In this document: one piece after another, positions 49,355 to 58,223 of the stretch | Numbering within the stretch: the stretch's first letter is position 1 | How the letters are laid out: the number at the start of each line of letters is the position of its first letter | Assembly: GCA_016125455.1 (NCBI GenBank) | Contig: WGLS01000009.1 | Coordinates: 1 to 64,000, forward strand | Direction: 5' to 3' | From: Alphaproteobacteria bacterium | GTDB lineage: Bacteria > Pseudomonadota > Alphaproteobacteria > Caulobacterales > Parvularculaceae | Length of the DNA: 64,000 nucleotides | The notes under the pieces: model-generated | What the model saw: the letters and a program-made list of their open reading frames with translations, nothing else | Told to the model about the DNA's origin: nothing | Database searches by the model: none | Translations under genes and position numbers: made by a program

Positions 49355-49368
49355 CGTCAAATTTGACG
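49355..49368. promoter_or_regulatory. Perfect 14-bp palindrome CGTCAAATTTGACG
   Basis: It lies 30 bases upstream of the DUF6614-like start, in a gap of about 200 bases shared with the TSUP gene. Flanking TTGC and GCAA nearly extend the symmetry. It is a plausible operator for one or both genes. Confidence 0.45.
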
Positions 49369-49526
49369 CAACAGTCCTTGCCAGCTCTTTAACGGGGACG
49401 AGCGCATTGTCGCTTTGACGGGGCACGGACCGACCGGCGCTGGAGCCGCCGCAGCTTGCCGCGAGCCGTCGACCGGTCTAGGCGCTTGGCGCGGTGCTAA
49501 CGGGCAGTGGCTGAGGCGGCGGGCTG

Positions 49527-50285
49527 GTGGAGCTTTCCTATCCTGAACTGGCGCTCCTCGCCCTTGCAGGCGGCGCGGCCGGCTGGCTGAATGTGCTTGC
49601 CGGAGGCGGCTCGCTCCTCACAGTGCCGATCATGCTGTTCATGGGGCTGCCGGGACCGGTAGCGAACGGAACCAACCGGATCGCCATCATCGCCCAGAAC
49701 ATCGTCGCCGTCGCGAGCTTCTTTCGCCGCGGCTTTTCGGATTTCCGCCTTAGCCTTTCGCTGGCTGCGTGCGCCAGCGTCGGGGCTTTCTTCGGGGCGA
49801 ATGTCGGCGTTGCGGTGGAAGGCGCATGGTTCGACCGGCTCGTCGCCGCGATCATTATCGGCGTCATGATCCTGATGGCGACGGGGGGCGATAAATCATC
49901 AGTTAACGGATCAAAAACGGGGGAGCCGAAGAACCTTGTGCTCGGGCATGTCCTGTTCATTGGCGCGGGATTCTGGGGCGGCTTCATACAGATCGCCGTC
50001 GGCTTCGTCATGATGCCGATCCTGCACCGCGTCATGGGTCTCGACCTCGTGCGGGTTAACATGCACAAGGTCTTTGTCGCGCTCTGCTTTTCGTTAGTGG
50101 CGCTCGCCGTGTTCGCGGCCAGGGTCGACATCGCGTGGGACGCGGGCGTCGCGCTGGCGGTTGGAAACGCGGTGGGCGGATGGCTGGGCGCCAATGCCGC
50201 CGTTGACAAGGGCGCGCCGTTCATTCGCAAGGTGCTCTACGTCGCGCTCGCCGGCATGGCGCTCAAGCTGATATTCTTCCCATAG
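49527..50285 (+). CDS. TSUP-family (TauE/SafE) membrane permease, GTG start
   Basis: A 252-residue exporter or importer with about eight transmembrane helices. The duplicated TauE/SafE motif appears as LALAGGAAGWLNVLAGGGSL near residue 20 and as GHVLFIGAGFWGGFIQIAVG in the second half. TVPIMLFMGLPGPVANGTNR is typical. Family members move sulfite, sulfoacetate or other organosulfur anions. The cysD/cysNC genes 2 kb away make a sulfur anion attractive, but this is inference. The start is a GTG with a weak GAGG upstream; no better start exists. Confidence 0.87.
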   Translation: MELSYPELALLALAGGAAGWLNVLAGGGSLLTVPIMLFMGLPGPVANGTNRIAIIAQNIVAVASFFRRGFSDFRLSLSLAACASVGAFFGANVGVAVEGAWFDRLVAAIIIGVMILMATGGDKSSVNGSKTGEPKNLVLGHVLFIGAGFWGGFIQIAVGFVMMPILHRVMGLDLVRVNMHKVFVALCFSLVALAVFAARVDIAWDAGVALAVGNAVGGWLGANAAVDKGAPFIRKVLYVALAGMALKLIFFP

Positions 50286-50392
50286 CCACTTCAGGCCATG
50301 GCATCTTCGGGCCAAAGGATTTTCAGGCAATAGCATTTCCCGGGTAGCGCCGATTGCGAGACGCGCCGCTGTGCGCTCCTTCGCGAAGCCCC

Positions 50393-51052
50393 CTATGCGT
50401 CGTCGAGACGAATAAGGACGGCCTGATGGCCGGCGTGCCGCCTGGACGCCGGCAACGCCTTCTGGAGCAGGCGCGCGGGCAGGTTCGTTACGTCGTTGTT
50501 GATCATCCGTTCCATGAAGAACGCGTGCTCGACGTCGCGGACTTCATGTGCGTCGACGCCCGAACCCACGCCCATGAAGTATGTGCAGGCGCCAAACGGA
50601 CACGTTAGGGAATGAAACTCGCGGAAGGTGTATTCGCGCACATGGTATGGCCAGAAGGCCCGGCCGTAGCTCCACAGCGGCGTTGTGATGAACGCCTTGC
50701 GGCGCGCGATCCGCAGAAGGTTGGCGAGGAACGCCTGGTCGTTCTCGACGTGTTCGATGACGTCGATGCAGGTGACGACGTCGTAGCTGTTGTCGGCGAA
50801 CTCGCTCAGCGGCTTGACGATGACGCCCGCGGCTTCGAGTTGCGGGTCAATGTCCTGTCGATCGACGCGGGACGCCGCGGCCGCGAGCAGCGCCGCGTCC
50901 CGGCCGGTGCCGGCGCCGACGTCGAGCGTCGTCAGGCCATCCAGGAACTTAGCTGCGAACGCATACCAGCCGGTCTGGCCCGTCCCGCGCCCGGCGATTG
51001 CGTCCGCGTCGCCGGCGACGCGCACACTTTCGGTATAGATGTTCCTTGGCAT
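50393..51052 (-). CDS. SAM-dependent class I methyltransferase
   Basis: 219 residues from the ATG at 51052; an upstream ATG at 51094 is the alternative. The Rossmann-like SAM site is LDVGAGTGRDAALLAAAAS (motif I), with QDIDPQL as motif II and YDVVTCIDVIEHVENDQAFL as motif IV. The C-terminal part (SYGRAFWPYHVREYTFREFH) is Tyr/Phe-rich. The substrate is unknown; the shape resembles small-molecule or sugar methyltransferases of the Methyltransf_11/23 type. It is isolated and convergent with the TSUP gene. Confidence 0.85.
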   Translation of the reverse strand: MPRNIYTESVRVAGDADAIAGRGTGQTGWYAFAAKFLDGLTTLDVGAGTGRDAALLAAAASRVDRQDIDPQLEAAGVIVKPLSEFADNSYDVVTCIDVIEHVENDQAFLANLLRIARRKAFITTPLWSYGRAFWPYHVREYTFREFHSLTCPFGACTYFMGVGSGVDAHEVRDVEHAFFMERMINNDVTNLPARLLQKALPASRRHAGHQAVLIRLDDA

Positions 51053-51158
51053 GGGCCGCCGCCCCCCCTGACCCCTTTTGTGGTGAGTGTTCATATCTCC
51101 GTGCGGGGATCAAGATTAATCGTGGCCGGCGAATGGCGAGCACGTTGCGACGGCGCGG

Positions 51159-51587
51159 TTACCGGCCTGCTTCCACATCCGGGCCGTAAAGGTTCTCCTC
51201 GCGATGTCCCGGCTGCGCCGCCCAGTAGATGATGAGCACGATGCCGATCCCGGTGAGGATCAAGAGGAGCCACCAGCCCGACTTGCCGATGTCATGCAGT
51301 CGGCGCACGCCCATGCCGAGGCTCGGGAAAAAGGTCAGGAGCGTCCAGACCGAAAAGACCGGGCGGATGCCCGGCTCGGCGAGCGCCAGATACGGAAAGA
51401 CGATCGCGTCGAGGCTCTGGGTCAGGGCGCCGATCAGGAACAACCATGCCACGTACCACCAGTAGGCGCCGCGCGACGACCGCCCCTCGAACTTGAAGAA
51501 GTTCCCGAACGCCAGGAACAGCGCCGCAAAGAACGATACCCGCCGATCGGCCGGCATCGGCCCCATGACCGCCTGCTTGTAGGTCAT
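51159..51587 (-). CDS. DUF805 family membrane protein
   Basis: 142 residues from the ATG at 51587. Residues ~28-50 (FGNFFKFEGRSSRGAYWWYV) give the family N-motif, and about four helices follow. The other DUF805 signature is LGMGVRRLHDIGKSGWWLLL near residue 95. Function unknown; related proteins are sometimes linked to phage exclusion or envelope stress. The open frame extends further upstream without support. It is divergent from prpD. Confidence 0.82.
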   Translation of the reverse strand: MTYKQAVMGPMPADRRVSFFAALFLAFGNFFKFEGRSSRGAYWWYVAWLFLIGALTQSLDAIVFPYLALAEPGIRPVFSVWTLLTFFPSLGMGVRRLHDIGKSGWWLLLILTGIGIVLIIYWAAQPGHREENLYGPDVEAGR

Positions 51588-51805
51588 CGCCGCACCCCGC
51601 ACCCGCCGCCTCGATGGGCAAAACCTAAAAAGCCGTCGCCTCCAGGTCCACCGCCTGCGCCCCGGAAATCGGCGCCTCGAGCATTCGGCGCGCCGGGCTG
51701 CGCCGGCGGGAGCGGCTTTTGACACCTTATCGCGGCTCGGGCAGAACGCGCGCGAGCGAAGCCGCCGCGGTCCTGCGGCGCCGCACGACGAGGGAGCCTC
51801 CGCAC

Positions 51806-53347
51806 ATGATCGACCACGCCGTCCACGCCTACCGCTCAAAGGACAAGCTGCCGCGGGAAGACCAGCTTGCCTGGAAAATCGCTTCGGTCGCTAGCGACAA
51901 CGTCGCCGTGAACGACGATGTGGTCGATATGATCATTAACCGGATCATCGACAACGCCTCGGTCGCGATTGCCTCGCTCAATCGCGGACCGATCAAGTCA
52001 GCGCGCGCGATGGCGACGGCGCACCTGCGCAATGGCGGCGCGACCTTGTTCGGCGCGCCGGCGGATGTTGCGGTATGCGCCGAATGGGCCGCGTGGGCGA
52101 ACGGCACGGCCGTGCGCGAACTGGACTTCCACGATACGTTTCTCGCCGCGGATTACTCCCACCCCGGCGACAACATCCCGCCAATTCTTGCCGTTGCGCA
52201 ACAGTGCGGCAGGGGCGGCATTGACCTCATCCGCGGCATTGCAACGGGCTATGAAATTCAGGTCAACCTCGTGAAAGGCATCTGCCTGCACGAGCACAAG
52301 ATCGACCATATTGCGCATATCGGCCCCTCGGCGTCGGCGGGAGTCGGCGCGCTGCTCGGCCTGCCGACCGAAACGATCTATCAGGCGGTGCAACAGGGCC
52401 TCCACACGACGGTGACGACCCGCCAGTCGCGCAAGGGCGAGATTTCGAGCTGGAAGGCGTTCGCCCCGGCATACGCCGGCAAGCTGGCGATCGAGGCCGT
52501 CGACCGCTGCATGCGCGGCGAGGGCGCGCCGAGCCCGATTTATGAAGGCGAGGACTCGGTCATTTCGTTCATCCTGAACGGACGCACGGCGCGCGATCGC
52601 GGCGAAGACCCGTTTGCGCCGACCTACACCGTGCCGTTGCCGGCGCCCGGCGAGCCAAAGCGGGCGATCCTCGAGACGTATACGAAGGAACACTCCGCGG
52701 AATACCAGTCCCAGGCGCTTATCGACCTTGCGTTCCGCATGGGGAAAGTCATTGTGGATCGCGGCGGGTTCGACAAGGTCAAGTCGATCGTTCTGCACAC
52801 CTCGCACCACACCCATTATGTCATTGGCACCGGCTCGGGCGATCCGCAGAAGATGGACCCGAACGCCAGCCGCGAAACCCTCGACCACTCGATCATGTAC
52901 ATTTTCGCCGTCGCCCTGCAGGACGGCGAATGGCACCATGTGCGATCCTACGCGCCGGAGAGGGCCCAGCGTCCCGACACGGTGGCGCTCTGGCGCAAGA
53001 TCTCGACCATCGAGGATCCGGATTGGACTCGGCGGTACCATTCCCACGATCCGAAGGAGAAGGCGTTCGGCGCGCGGGTCGTCGTAACGATGGAGGATGG
53101 CGCTGAGATCGTTGACGAACTCGGCATCGCGAACGCTCACCCGTTCGGCGCGCGGCCGTTCGGCCGGAAAGAGTATGTGAACAAGTTCAAGACGCTGACT
53201 GACGACATACTCGATCCGAAGGAGAGCGAACGGTTCCTGGCCCTGGTCCAGCGGCTGCCCGAGCTTTCCGCTGCCGAGGTTAGGGCGCTGAACCCGGTTG
53301 CGCCGGCGGGCTACCTTGAGGAGAACCCCGCCAAAGGGATTTTCTAG
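51806..53347 (+). CDS. prpD: 2-methylcitrate dehydratase (MmgE/PrpD family)
   Basis: Dehydrates 2-methylcitrate in propionyl-CoA breakdown. 513 residues from the ATG at 51806 with AGGGAG nine bases upstream. MmgE/PrpD markers: [36 protein letters not shown], the mixed Lys/His segment [17 protein letters not shown] and the [20 protein letters not shown] stretch. In the C-terminal half, [18 protein letters not shown] and [16 protein letters not shown] are typical of true PrpD. It leads a same-strand run to prpC. Confidence 0.93.
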   Translation: MIDHAVHAYRSKDKLPREDQLAWKIASVASDNVAVNDDVVDMIINRIIDNASVAIASLNRGPIKSARAMATAHLRNGGATLFGAPADVAVCAEWAAWANGTAVRELDFHDTFLAADYSHPGDNIPPILAVAQQCGRGGIDLIRGIATGYEIQVNLVKGICLHEHKIDHIAHIGPSASAGVGALLGLPTETIYQAVQQGLHTTVTTRQSRKGEISSWKAFAPAYAGKLAIEAVDRCMRGEGAPSPIYEGEDSVISFILNGRTARDRGEDPFAPTYTVPLPAPGEPKRAILETYTKEHSAEYQSQALIDLAFRMGKVIVDRGGFDKVKSIVLHTSHHTHYVIGTGSGDPQKMDPNASRETLDHSIMYIFAVALQDGEWHHVRSYAPERAQRPDTVALWRKISTIEDPDWTRRYHSHDPKEKAFGARVVVTMEDGAEIVDELGIANAHPFGARPFGRKEYVNKFKTLTDDILDPKESERFLALVQRLPELSAAEVRALNPVAPAGYLEENPAKGIF

Positions 53348-53403
53348 ACGGCGGCATTGAGCGTCTGCGATCGGCGCTGGCGCCGAGACGGGAGAGAGCA
53401 TTC

Positions 53404-53895
53404 ATGATGCGAACGTTTCTGGCCGCAAGCGCAATTGCGCTATTGTCAGCGTGCGGCGGCGAAACGGCGCCGGCCAGCGAATTCGACAAGGCAGCCATCC
53501 TGCACGCCCTCGACGATGAGCGCGCAGGCTTTGAGGCGGCCGTCGCGTCGGGCGACCCCGAGGCCGTCATGGCGGCGGTCGCGCCGGGGGCGGCGATGGT
53601 GCAGCCTGGCTCGGATGCTTGGCGCGCAATGCAAGCCGCCGCCGGCGGCGCGCCGTTCCCGCCAGGCGCGCGGATCAAGATCACGCCGATCGAGACCGAG
53701 GTCATCAGCGACGAATGGGCGTATGAATTCGGCTCGTCGGTCGTGACCTATCCAGCGGGCGCGGACGGCGACGAAACGGCTATCCGCGACACCTATCTTA
53801 TCCTGTTCAGGAAGGCGGACGGCCGATGGCGCCCCTACCGCGAAGTGGCGAGCGCCAGCCCGCCGCCCGGCGGCTGGCCAGATGCGGGTGAGTAA
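53404..53895 (+). CDS. Lipoprotein with NTF2/DUF4440-like domain
   Basis: 163 residues. The signal ends in a lipobox LLSACGG (Cys about residue 17), so it is likely lipid-anchored. The rest resembles a SnoaL/DUF4440 NTF2-like cone: ALDDERAGFEAAVASGDPEA, VAPGAAMVQPGSDAWR, SDEWAYEFGSSVVTYPAG and the terminal strand YLILFRKADGRWRPYREVAS. In such domains this last strand lines a ligand pocket. Substrate or role unknown. It lies 56 bases after prpD on the same strand. Confidence 0.7.
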   Translation: MMRTFLAASAIALLSACGGETAPASEFDKAAILHALDDERAGFEAAVASGDPEAVMAAVAPGAAMVQPGSDAWRAMQAAAGGAPFPPGARIKITPIETEVISDEWAYEFGSSVVTYPAGADGDETAIRDTYLILFRKADGRWRPYREVASASPPPGGWPDAGE

Positions 53896-54049
53896 GGGGG
53901 AGCGATCCATTCGAAAGGCGAGGCGTTGAATTCGTGATGACGAAGAACGGCGTCTGCGGACTGAAGCCCTGATGAGGGACAAGGGAAGCGGCAATCTGCG
54001 GCCGCCGATTAAAACGCAGGCGGATCAATAAACGCTCAGGAGAGACTTT

Positions 54050-54424
54050 ATGCTGGCCTATTCGACGATCGGCACGAATGACATGGATCGCGCGCGCGGA
54101 TTCTACGACGCGTTGTTCGCGGAAATGGGCGCCAAGCGCATGTTCGACATGGAGACGTTCACGTCCTACGGGGTCGGCCCCAACCAGCCGATGTTCGCGA
54201 TCGCCAGGCCTTATGACGGCAAGGAAGCGACTGTCGGCAATGGCTGCATGGTCGCGATCGCCGCGAAGGACCCGGCCCAGGTCAAGGCGCTTTACGACAA
54301 GGCCCGTTCGCTCGGCGCAACCTGTGAAGGCGAGCCAGGGCCGCGCATGAACGGCGCGTTCAGCTGCGGCTATGTGCGCGACCTTGATGGCAACAAGCTG
54401 AACTTCTTCTGCATGGGCGCCTGA
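54050..54424 (+). CDS. VOC-family (glyoxalase-like) protein
   Basis: 124 residues of the vicinal-oxygen-chelate fold, with paired beta-alpha-beta-beta-beta units. It begins YSTIGTNDMDRARGFYDALF and ends FSCGYVRDLDGNKLNFFCMG, as in glyoxalase/bleomycin-resistance proteins; the final acidic residue of the metal site is not obvious. Possible roles are aldehyde detoxification or isomerisation. It is two bases from the next gene, and within the prp region. Confidence 0.87.
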   Translation: MLAYSTIGTNDMDRARGFYDALFAEMGAKRMFDMETFTSYGVGPNQPMFAIARPYDGKEATVGNGCMVAIAAKDPAQVKALYDKARSLGATCEGEPGPRMNGAFSCGYVRDLDGNKLNFFCMGA

Positions 54425-54426
54425 CC

Positions 54427-54924
54427 ATGGACGCCAGCAGCGGAAAATTTCACCTGGCGGAGCTCAATGTGGGGCGGCTGAAAGCGCCGCCCGATGATCC
54501 TCGCGTGAGGGACTTCATGGACGCCCTCGACATGGTCAACGGTCTCGGCAAGCAGATGCCGGGTTTTGTCTGGATGATGGAAGGTTCGGGCGAGCCCGGC
54601 ACAGGCAATACCGAAAACAAGATCGGCGGCGATCCGTGCGCCATATCCAATCTGACAGTCTGGGAGGATGTGGAGAGCCTGGAGCGCTTTGTATGGGGCA
54701 CCGTGCACCGAAAGTTCTACGAGCGCCGTCGCGAATGGTTCGAGCTTCTGGGCGAGATGCATTTCGTTATGTGGTTTGTGCCCCTCGGGGATCGGCCATC
54801 CCTCGACGAGGCGCTGGCGCGCCTTGCGTTGCGCCAGGCGAAAGGCGATACCGATCAGGCCTTTGGCTGGGAATACCTGCGCGCCGCGAAGATGTACAAG
54901 ACCCATCGGTGCGCGGCGGGATGA
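54427..54924 (+). CDS. DUF3291 domain protein
   Basis: 165 residues. FHLAELNVGRLKAPPDDPRV at the N-terminus and DPCAISNLTVWEDVESLERF, then HRKFYERRREWFELL, give the DUF3291 pattern, which is structurally like dimeric heme-dependent or monooxygenase folds. No function is established. It starts two bases after the VOC gene stop, so they are co-transcribed, with prpB 73 bases further on. Confidence 0.82.
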   Translation: MDASSGKFHLAELNVGRLKAPPDDPRVRDFMDALDMVNGLGKQMPGFVWMMEGSGEPGTGNTENKIGGDPCAISNLTVWEDVESLERFVWGTVHRKFYERRREWFELLGEMHFVMWFVPLGDRPSLDEALARLALRQAKGDTDQAFGWEYLRAAKMYKTHRCAAG

Positions 54925-54997
54925 CGGCTCCCGGTTCGTATCCCTCCGCGGTCAGCCCCTGATTTTCCAGCGGCCTGTTCTTGAAAGGAACGCAAAA

Positions 54998-55909
54998 ATG
55001 CTCTTTACACAGAAATCGGCTGCTGAAAAGCGCAGGATGTTCCGTGACGGGCTGGCGTCGGGCAAGCTTCTCCAGTTTCCCGGGGCGTTCAATCCGCTCT
55101 GCGCACAGATGATCGAACGCAAGGGCTTTGACGGCGTTTATGTCTCCGGGGCGGTTATGTCCGCGGATCTCTGCCTGCCGGATATCGGCATCGCCACCAT
55201 GACCGAATTCGTCGAACGCGGCCGGCAAATCGCTCGGGTCACGGACTTGCCGGCTTTCATCGACATCGACACCGGCTTTGGCGAACCGATGGCCGCAGCC
55301 CGAACGGTGATGATGATGGAGGAGGCGGGCCTCGCCGGCTGCCACATCGAGGATCAGGTCATGCCAAAGCGGTGCGGCCACCTGGACGGCAAGGAAATCG
55401 TCCCGACCGAGATAATGATCCAGCGCGTCAAGGCGGCGTCGGATGCGAAACGCGATCCGGATTTCGTCCTGATCGCCCGTTCCGACGCCCGCGCGGTCGA
55501 AGGGCTCGACGCCTCGATCGACCGAATGAAGGCCTATGTCGACGCGGGCGCGGACATGATCTTCCCGGAAGCGATGAAATCCGTGGCCGAGTTCGAGGCG
55601 GTCCGCGCGGCGCTCGACGTGCCGATCCTCGCGAACATGACCGAATTCGGGAAGAGCCGGCTTCTTAACACGAAGGAACTCGAGGATCTCGGGTTCAACG
55701 TTGTCATCTATCCGGTGACGACCCTGCGGCTGGCAATGGGGGCTTGCGATCGTGGGCTCGACGCCATTCTGAGGGATGGCGACCAGAACGGTATCCTCGG
55801 CGACATGCAGCACCGCCGCGATCTATATGATCTTCTCCGCTATCATGACTACAACAAGTTCGACGAGAGCATTTTCAACTTTCAGGTGGGCGACACGCCA
55901 ACGTCCTGA
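54998..55909 (+). CDS. prpB: Methylisocitrate lyase
   Basis: Cleaves 2-methylisocitrate to pyruvate and succinate. 303 residues from the ATG at 54998 (AAAGGAA upstream); the frame extends upstream only through the DUF3291 gene in another frame. PEP-mutase/isocitrate-lyase barrel motifs: FPGAFNPLCAQMIERKGF, YVSGAVMSADLCLPDIG, IDIDTGFGEP with metal-binding aspartates, HIEDQVMPKRCGHLDGKEI (catalytic KRCGH) and IARSDARAVEGLD. The KRCGHLDGK form distinguishes PrpB from oxaloacetate hydrolases fairly well. Confidence 0.95.
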   Translation: MLFTQKSAAEKRRMFRDGLASGKLLQFPGAFNPLCAQMIERKGFDGVYVSGAVMSADLCLPDIGIATMTEFVERGRQIARVTDLPAFIDIDTGFGEPMAAARTVMMMEEAGLAGCHIEDQVMPKRCGHLDGKEIVPTEIMIQRVKAASDAKRDPDFVLIARSDARAVEGLDASIDRMKAYVDAGADMIFPEAMKSVAEFEAVRAALDVPILANMTEFGKSRLLNTKELEDLGFNVVIYPVTTLRLAMGACDRGLDAILRDGDQNGILGDMQHRRDLYDLLRYHDYNKFDESIFNFQVGDTPTS

Positions 55910-56148
55910 CGGTCCTCGACGCTGACGGTCATGGGCGCCGCCGTCCGTTGGAGGCTGGCGTTCGGTCGACGGTGTGCTATTGGACCGCGATAAAAATGTC
56001 GGCGCACAGGAACCTTACGTGAACATCGTGTCGCGGCGGCGCGCGGAAATCGGAAATTCGTAAAACTGGATCGGCGGCGCGCTTCGTATTACGCGCGCAA
56101 TTGAGCGTCGATCCTCGACGCGACAGGGCAAGCAGGAGAGCAGGACGG

Positions 56149-57297
56149 ATGGCGGACAACGAGGTCAAATACGGGCTGGCGGGCGTTGTCGCCGACGATA
56201 CCGCGATTTCGAAAGTCATGCCCGACATCAATTCGCTGACCTATCGCGGCTACAAGGTCCAGGATCTCGCGACGAAGTGCCGTTTCGAGGAGGTCGCCTA
56301 CCTGATCTGGAACGGCGATCTGCCGACCCAGACTCAGCTCGACACGCTGAATGTGGTCGAGCGCAAGGAGCGCGGCCTGTCCCGCGACCTCCACGATGTG
56401 ATGGCGAAATTTTCGAGCCACGCTCACCCGATGGACACCCTGCGGACGGCGATATCCTTCCTCGGCCAGGAAGATCCCACTACGGACGATTCTACTCCTG
56501 GCGGCCTCTACAAGAAATCCGTGCGGATGTATGCGAAGATCCCTGAAATCGTCGCCGCAGACTTCCGTCGCCGCAACGGCAAGGCGCCGATCGCGCCTGA
56601 TCCGGACCTCGATTTTTCGGAAAACTTCTTCCACATGTGCTTTGGCGAAGTGCCTAAGCCGGAAATCATCAAGTGTTTCGACATTTCGATGACGCTCTAC
56701 GCTGAGCACTCGTTCAATGCGTCGACGTTCACGGCCCGGACGATCGCGTCTTCGACATCGGATATCTATTCCGCCGTCACGGGCGCCGTTGGATCGCTGA
56801 AGGGACCGCTCCACGGCGGCGCGAACGAAGCCGTAATGCACATGCTGACCGAGGTCGGCGATCCCGACAACGCGCGCGACTGGATGCTGACGGCGCTGAA
56901 GGAGAAGCGGAAGATCATGGGCTTCGGTCATCGGGTATATCGGTCGGGCGATAGCCGCGTGCCGACGATGACCGACGCCTACAAGAAGATGGTCGACGTG
57001 ATTGACACCGAAGAAGCGCAGAAATACTGGGAGATTTCACGCATCCTCGATGAAACGATGGTGGGCGAGAAGGGCATTTATCCGAATCTCGATTTCCCGG
57101 CCGGGCCGTCGTATTATCTGATGGGCTTCGAGATACCGATGTTCACGCCGATTTTCGTCATTAGCCGGATTACCGGCTGGACGGCCCACGTCATGGAGCA
57201 GCTCGCGAGCAACAAGCTGGTCAGGCCGCTCTCCAACTATGTCGGCGCGCCGCAAAGAGACGTCGTCGACATCGCGTCGCGCGAAGAAAAGAAATAA
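56149..57297 (+). CDS. prpC: 2-methylcitrate synthase (citrate synthase family)
   Basis: Condenses propionyl-CoA with oxaloacetate. 382 residues from the ATG at 56149 with AGGAGAG nine bases upstream. MADNEVKYGLAGVVADDTAI is the short N-terminus of the PrpC/CitZ type. The catalytic histidines are in GPLHGGANEAVMHML and KIMGFGHRVYR, and the aspartate in NLDFPAGPSYYLMGFEI. The final ~10 residues are charged. Position after prpB supports PrpC over an ordinary citrate synthase, though such enzymes may use both substrates. Confidence 0.93.
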   Translation: MADNEVKYGLAGVVADDTAISKVMPDINSLTYRGYKVQDLATKCRFEEVAYLIWNGDLPTQTQLDTLNVVERKERGLSRDLHDVMAKFSSHAHPMDTLRTAISFLGQEDPTTDDSTPGGLYKKSVRMYAKIPEIVAADFRRRNGKAPIAPDPDLDFSENFFHMCFGEVPKPEIIKCFDISMTLYAEHSFNASTFTARTIASSTSDIYSAVTGAVGSLKGPLHGGANEAVMHMLTEVGDPDNARDWMLTALKEKRKIMGFGHRVYRSGDSRVPTMTDAYKKMVDVIDTEEAQKYWEISRILDETMVGEKGIYPNLDFPAGPSYYLMGFEIPMFTPIFVISRITGWTAHVMEQLASNKLVRPLSNYVGAPQRDVVDIASREEKK

Positions 57298-57302
57298 GGG
57301 TC

Positions 57303-57319
57303 TGCGGGCCGCGCCCGCA
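57303..57319 (+). terminator. Possible terminator hairpin after prpC
   Basis: TGCGGGC (57303-57309) pairs with GCCCGCA (57313-57319) over a three-base loop right after the prpC stop. There is no T-run, so termination is uncertain. Confidence 0.35.
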
Positions 57320-57421
57320 TACGCTTTCCGTTCGGGGGATCGAACTCGGAGCGCGCGTCATCGGCGGCAGGGAGACTTCGCGCCGCTCGATAATCGCTCC
57401 TGATGACCACGAGGCGACTAT

Positions 57422-58198
57422 ATGGCTTATGAATGCATACTGACTGAAAAGGATGGGGCTGTCGGCGTCGTCACGCTGAACAGGCCGGACGCGCTCAACG
57501 CGTTCAACCTGCAGCTCATGAACGAGCTGACCGAGGCCATTCAAAAATACGACTCGGATCCGGATATCGGCTGCATAGTCGTCACCGGCTCAGAAAAGGC
57601 GTTTGCGGCCGGCGCCGACATCAAGGAAATGGCGAACAAGACTTATATTGACGCCTACATGAACGACTTCATTACGGCGAACTGGGAGGCGACGTCACGC
57701 GCGCGCACGCCGATCATCGCGGCGGTGGCCGGCTACGCCCTTGGCGGCGGCTGCGAATTGGCCTTGATGTGCGACTTCATCATTGCAGCGGACAATGCGA
57801 AATTCGGACAGCCGGAGATCACTATCGGCGCTATGCCGGGCGCTGGCGGGACCCAGCGGCTGGCGCGTTTTATCGGCAAGTCGAAAGCGATGGAAATGTG
57901 CCTTACCGGCCGCATGATGGACGCTGAGGAAGCGGAGCGTTCGGGGCTGGTGTCGCGCATCGTTCCGGTCGGCGACCTGAAGGACGAAGCCTTGCGCACG
58001 GCGAAGCAGATTGCGGACTATTCGCGCCCGATCGTCATGCTGACGAAAGAGTCGGTGAACCGCGCTTACGAAACGACGCTTGCCGAGGGCGTGCGTTTCG
58101 AACGTCGCGTCTTCCATTCGGTCTTCGCTTTTGACGACCAGAGCGAAGGCATGACTGCCTTCGTTGAAAAGCGCAAACCGTCGTTTAAGAACCGGTAG
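57422..58198 (+). CDS. Enoyl-CoA hydratase
   Basis: Crotonase-family enzyme adding water to trans-2-enoyl-CoA in beta-oxidation. 258 residues with GAGG six bases before the ATG. Motifs: [32 protein letters not shown] (oxyanion hole), [19 protein letters not shown] with the first catalytic Glu region, [20 protein letters not shown] with the second Glu, and [20 protein letters not shown]. Both catalytic glutamates appear present, favouring a true hydratase. It may supply or use propionyl-CoA in step with the prp genes. Confidence 0.94.
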   Translation: MAYECILTEKDGAVGVVTLNRPDALNAFNLQLMNELTEAIQKYDSDPDIGCIVVTGSEKAFAAGADIKEMANKTYIDAYMNDFITANWEATSRARTPIIAAVAGYALGGGCELALMCDFIIAADNAKFGQPEITIGAMPGAGGTQRLARFIGKSKAMEMCLTGRMMDAEEAERSGLVSRIVPVGDLKDEALRTAKQIADYSRPIVMLTKESVNRAYETTLAEGVRFERRVFHSVFAFDDQSEGMTAFVEKRKPSFKNR

Positions 58199-58223
58199 AG
58201 GCCGCCCTTCAAGGGATAGGGAC

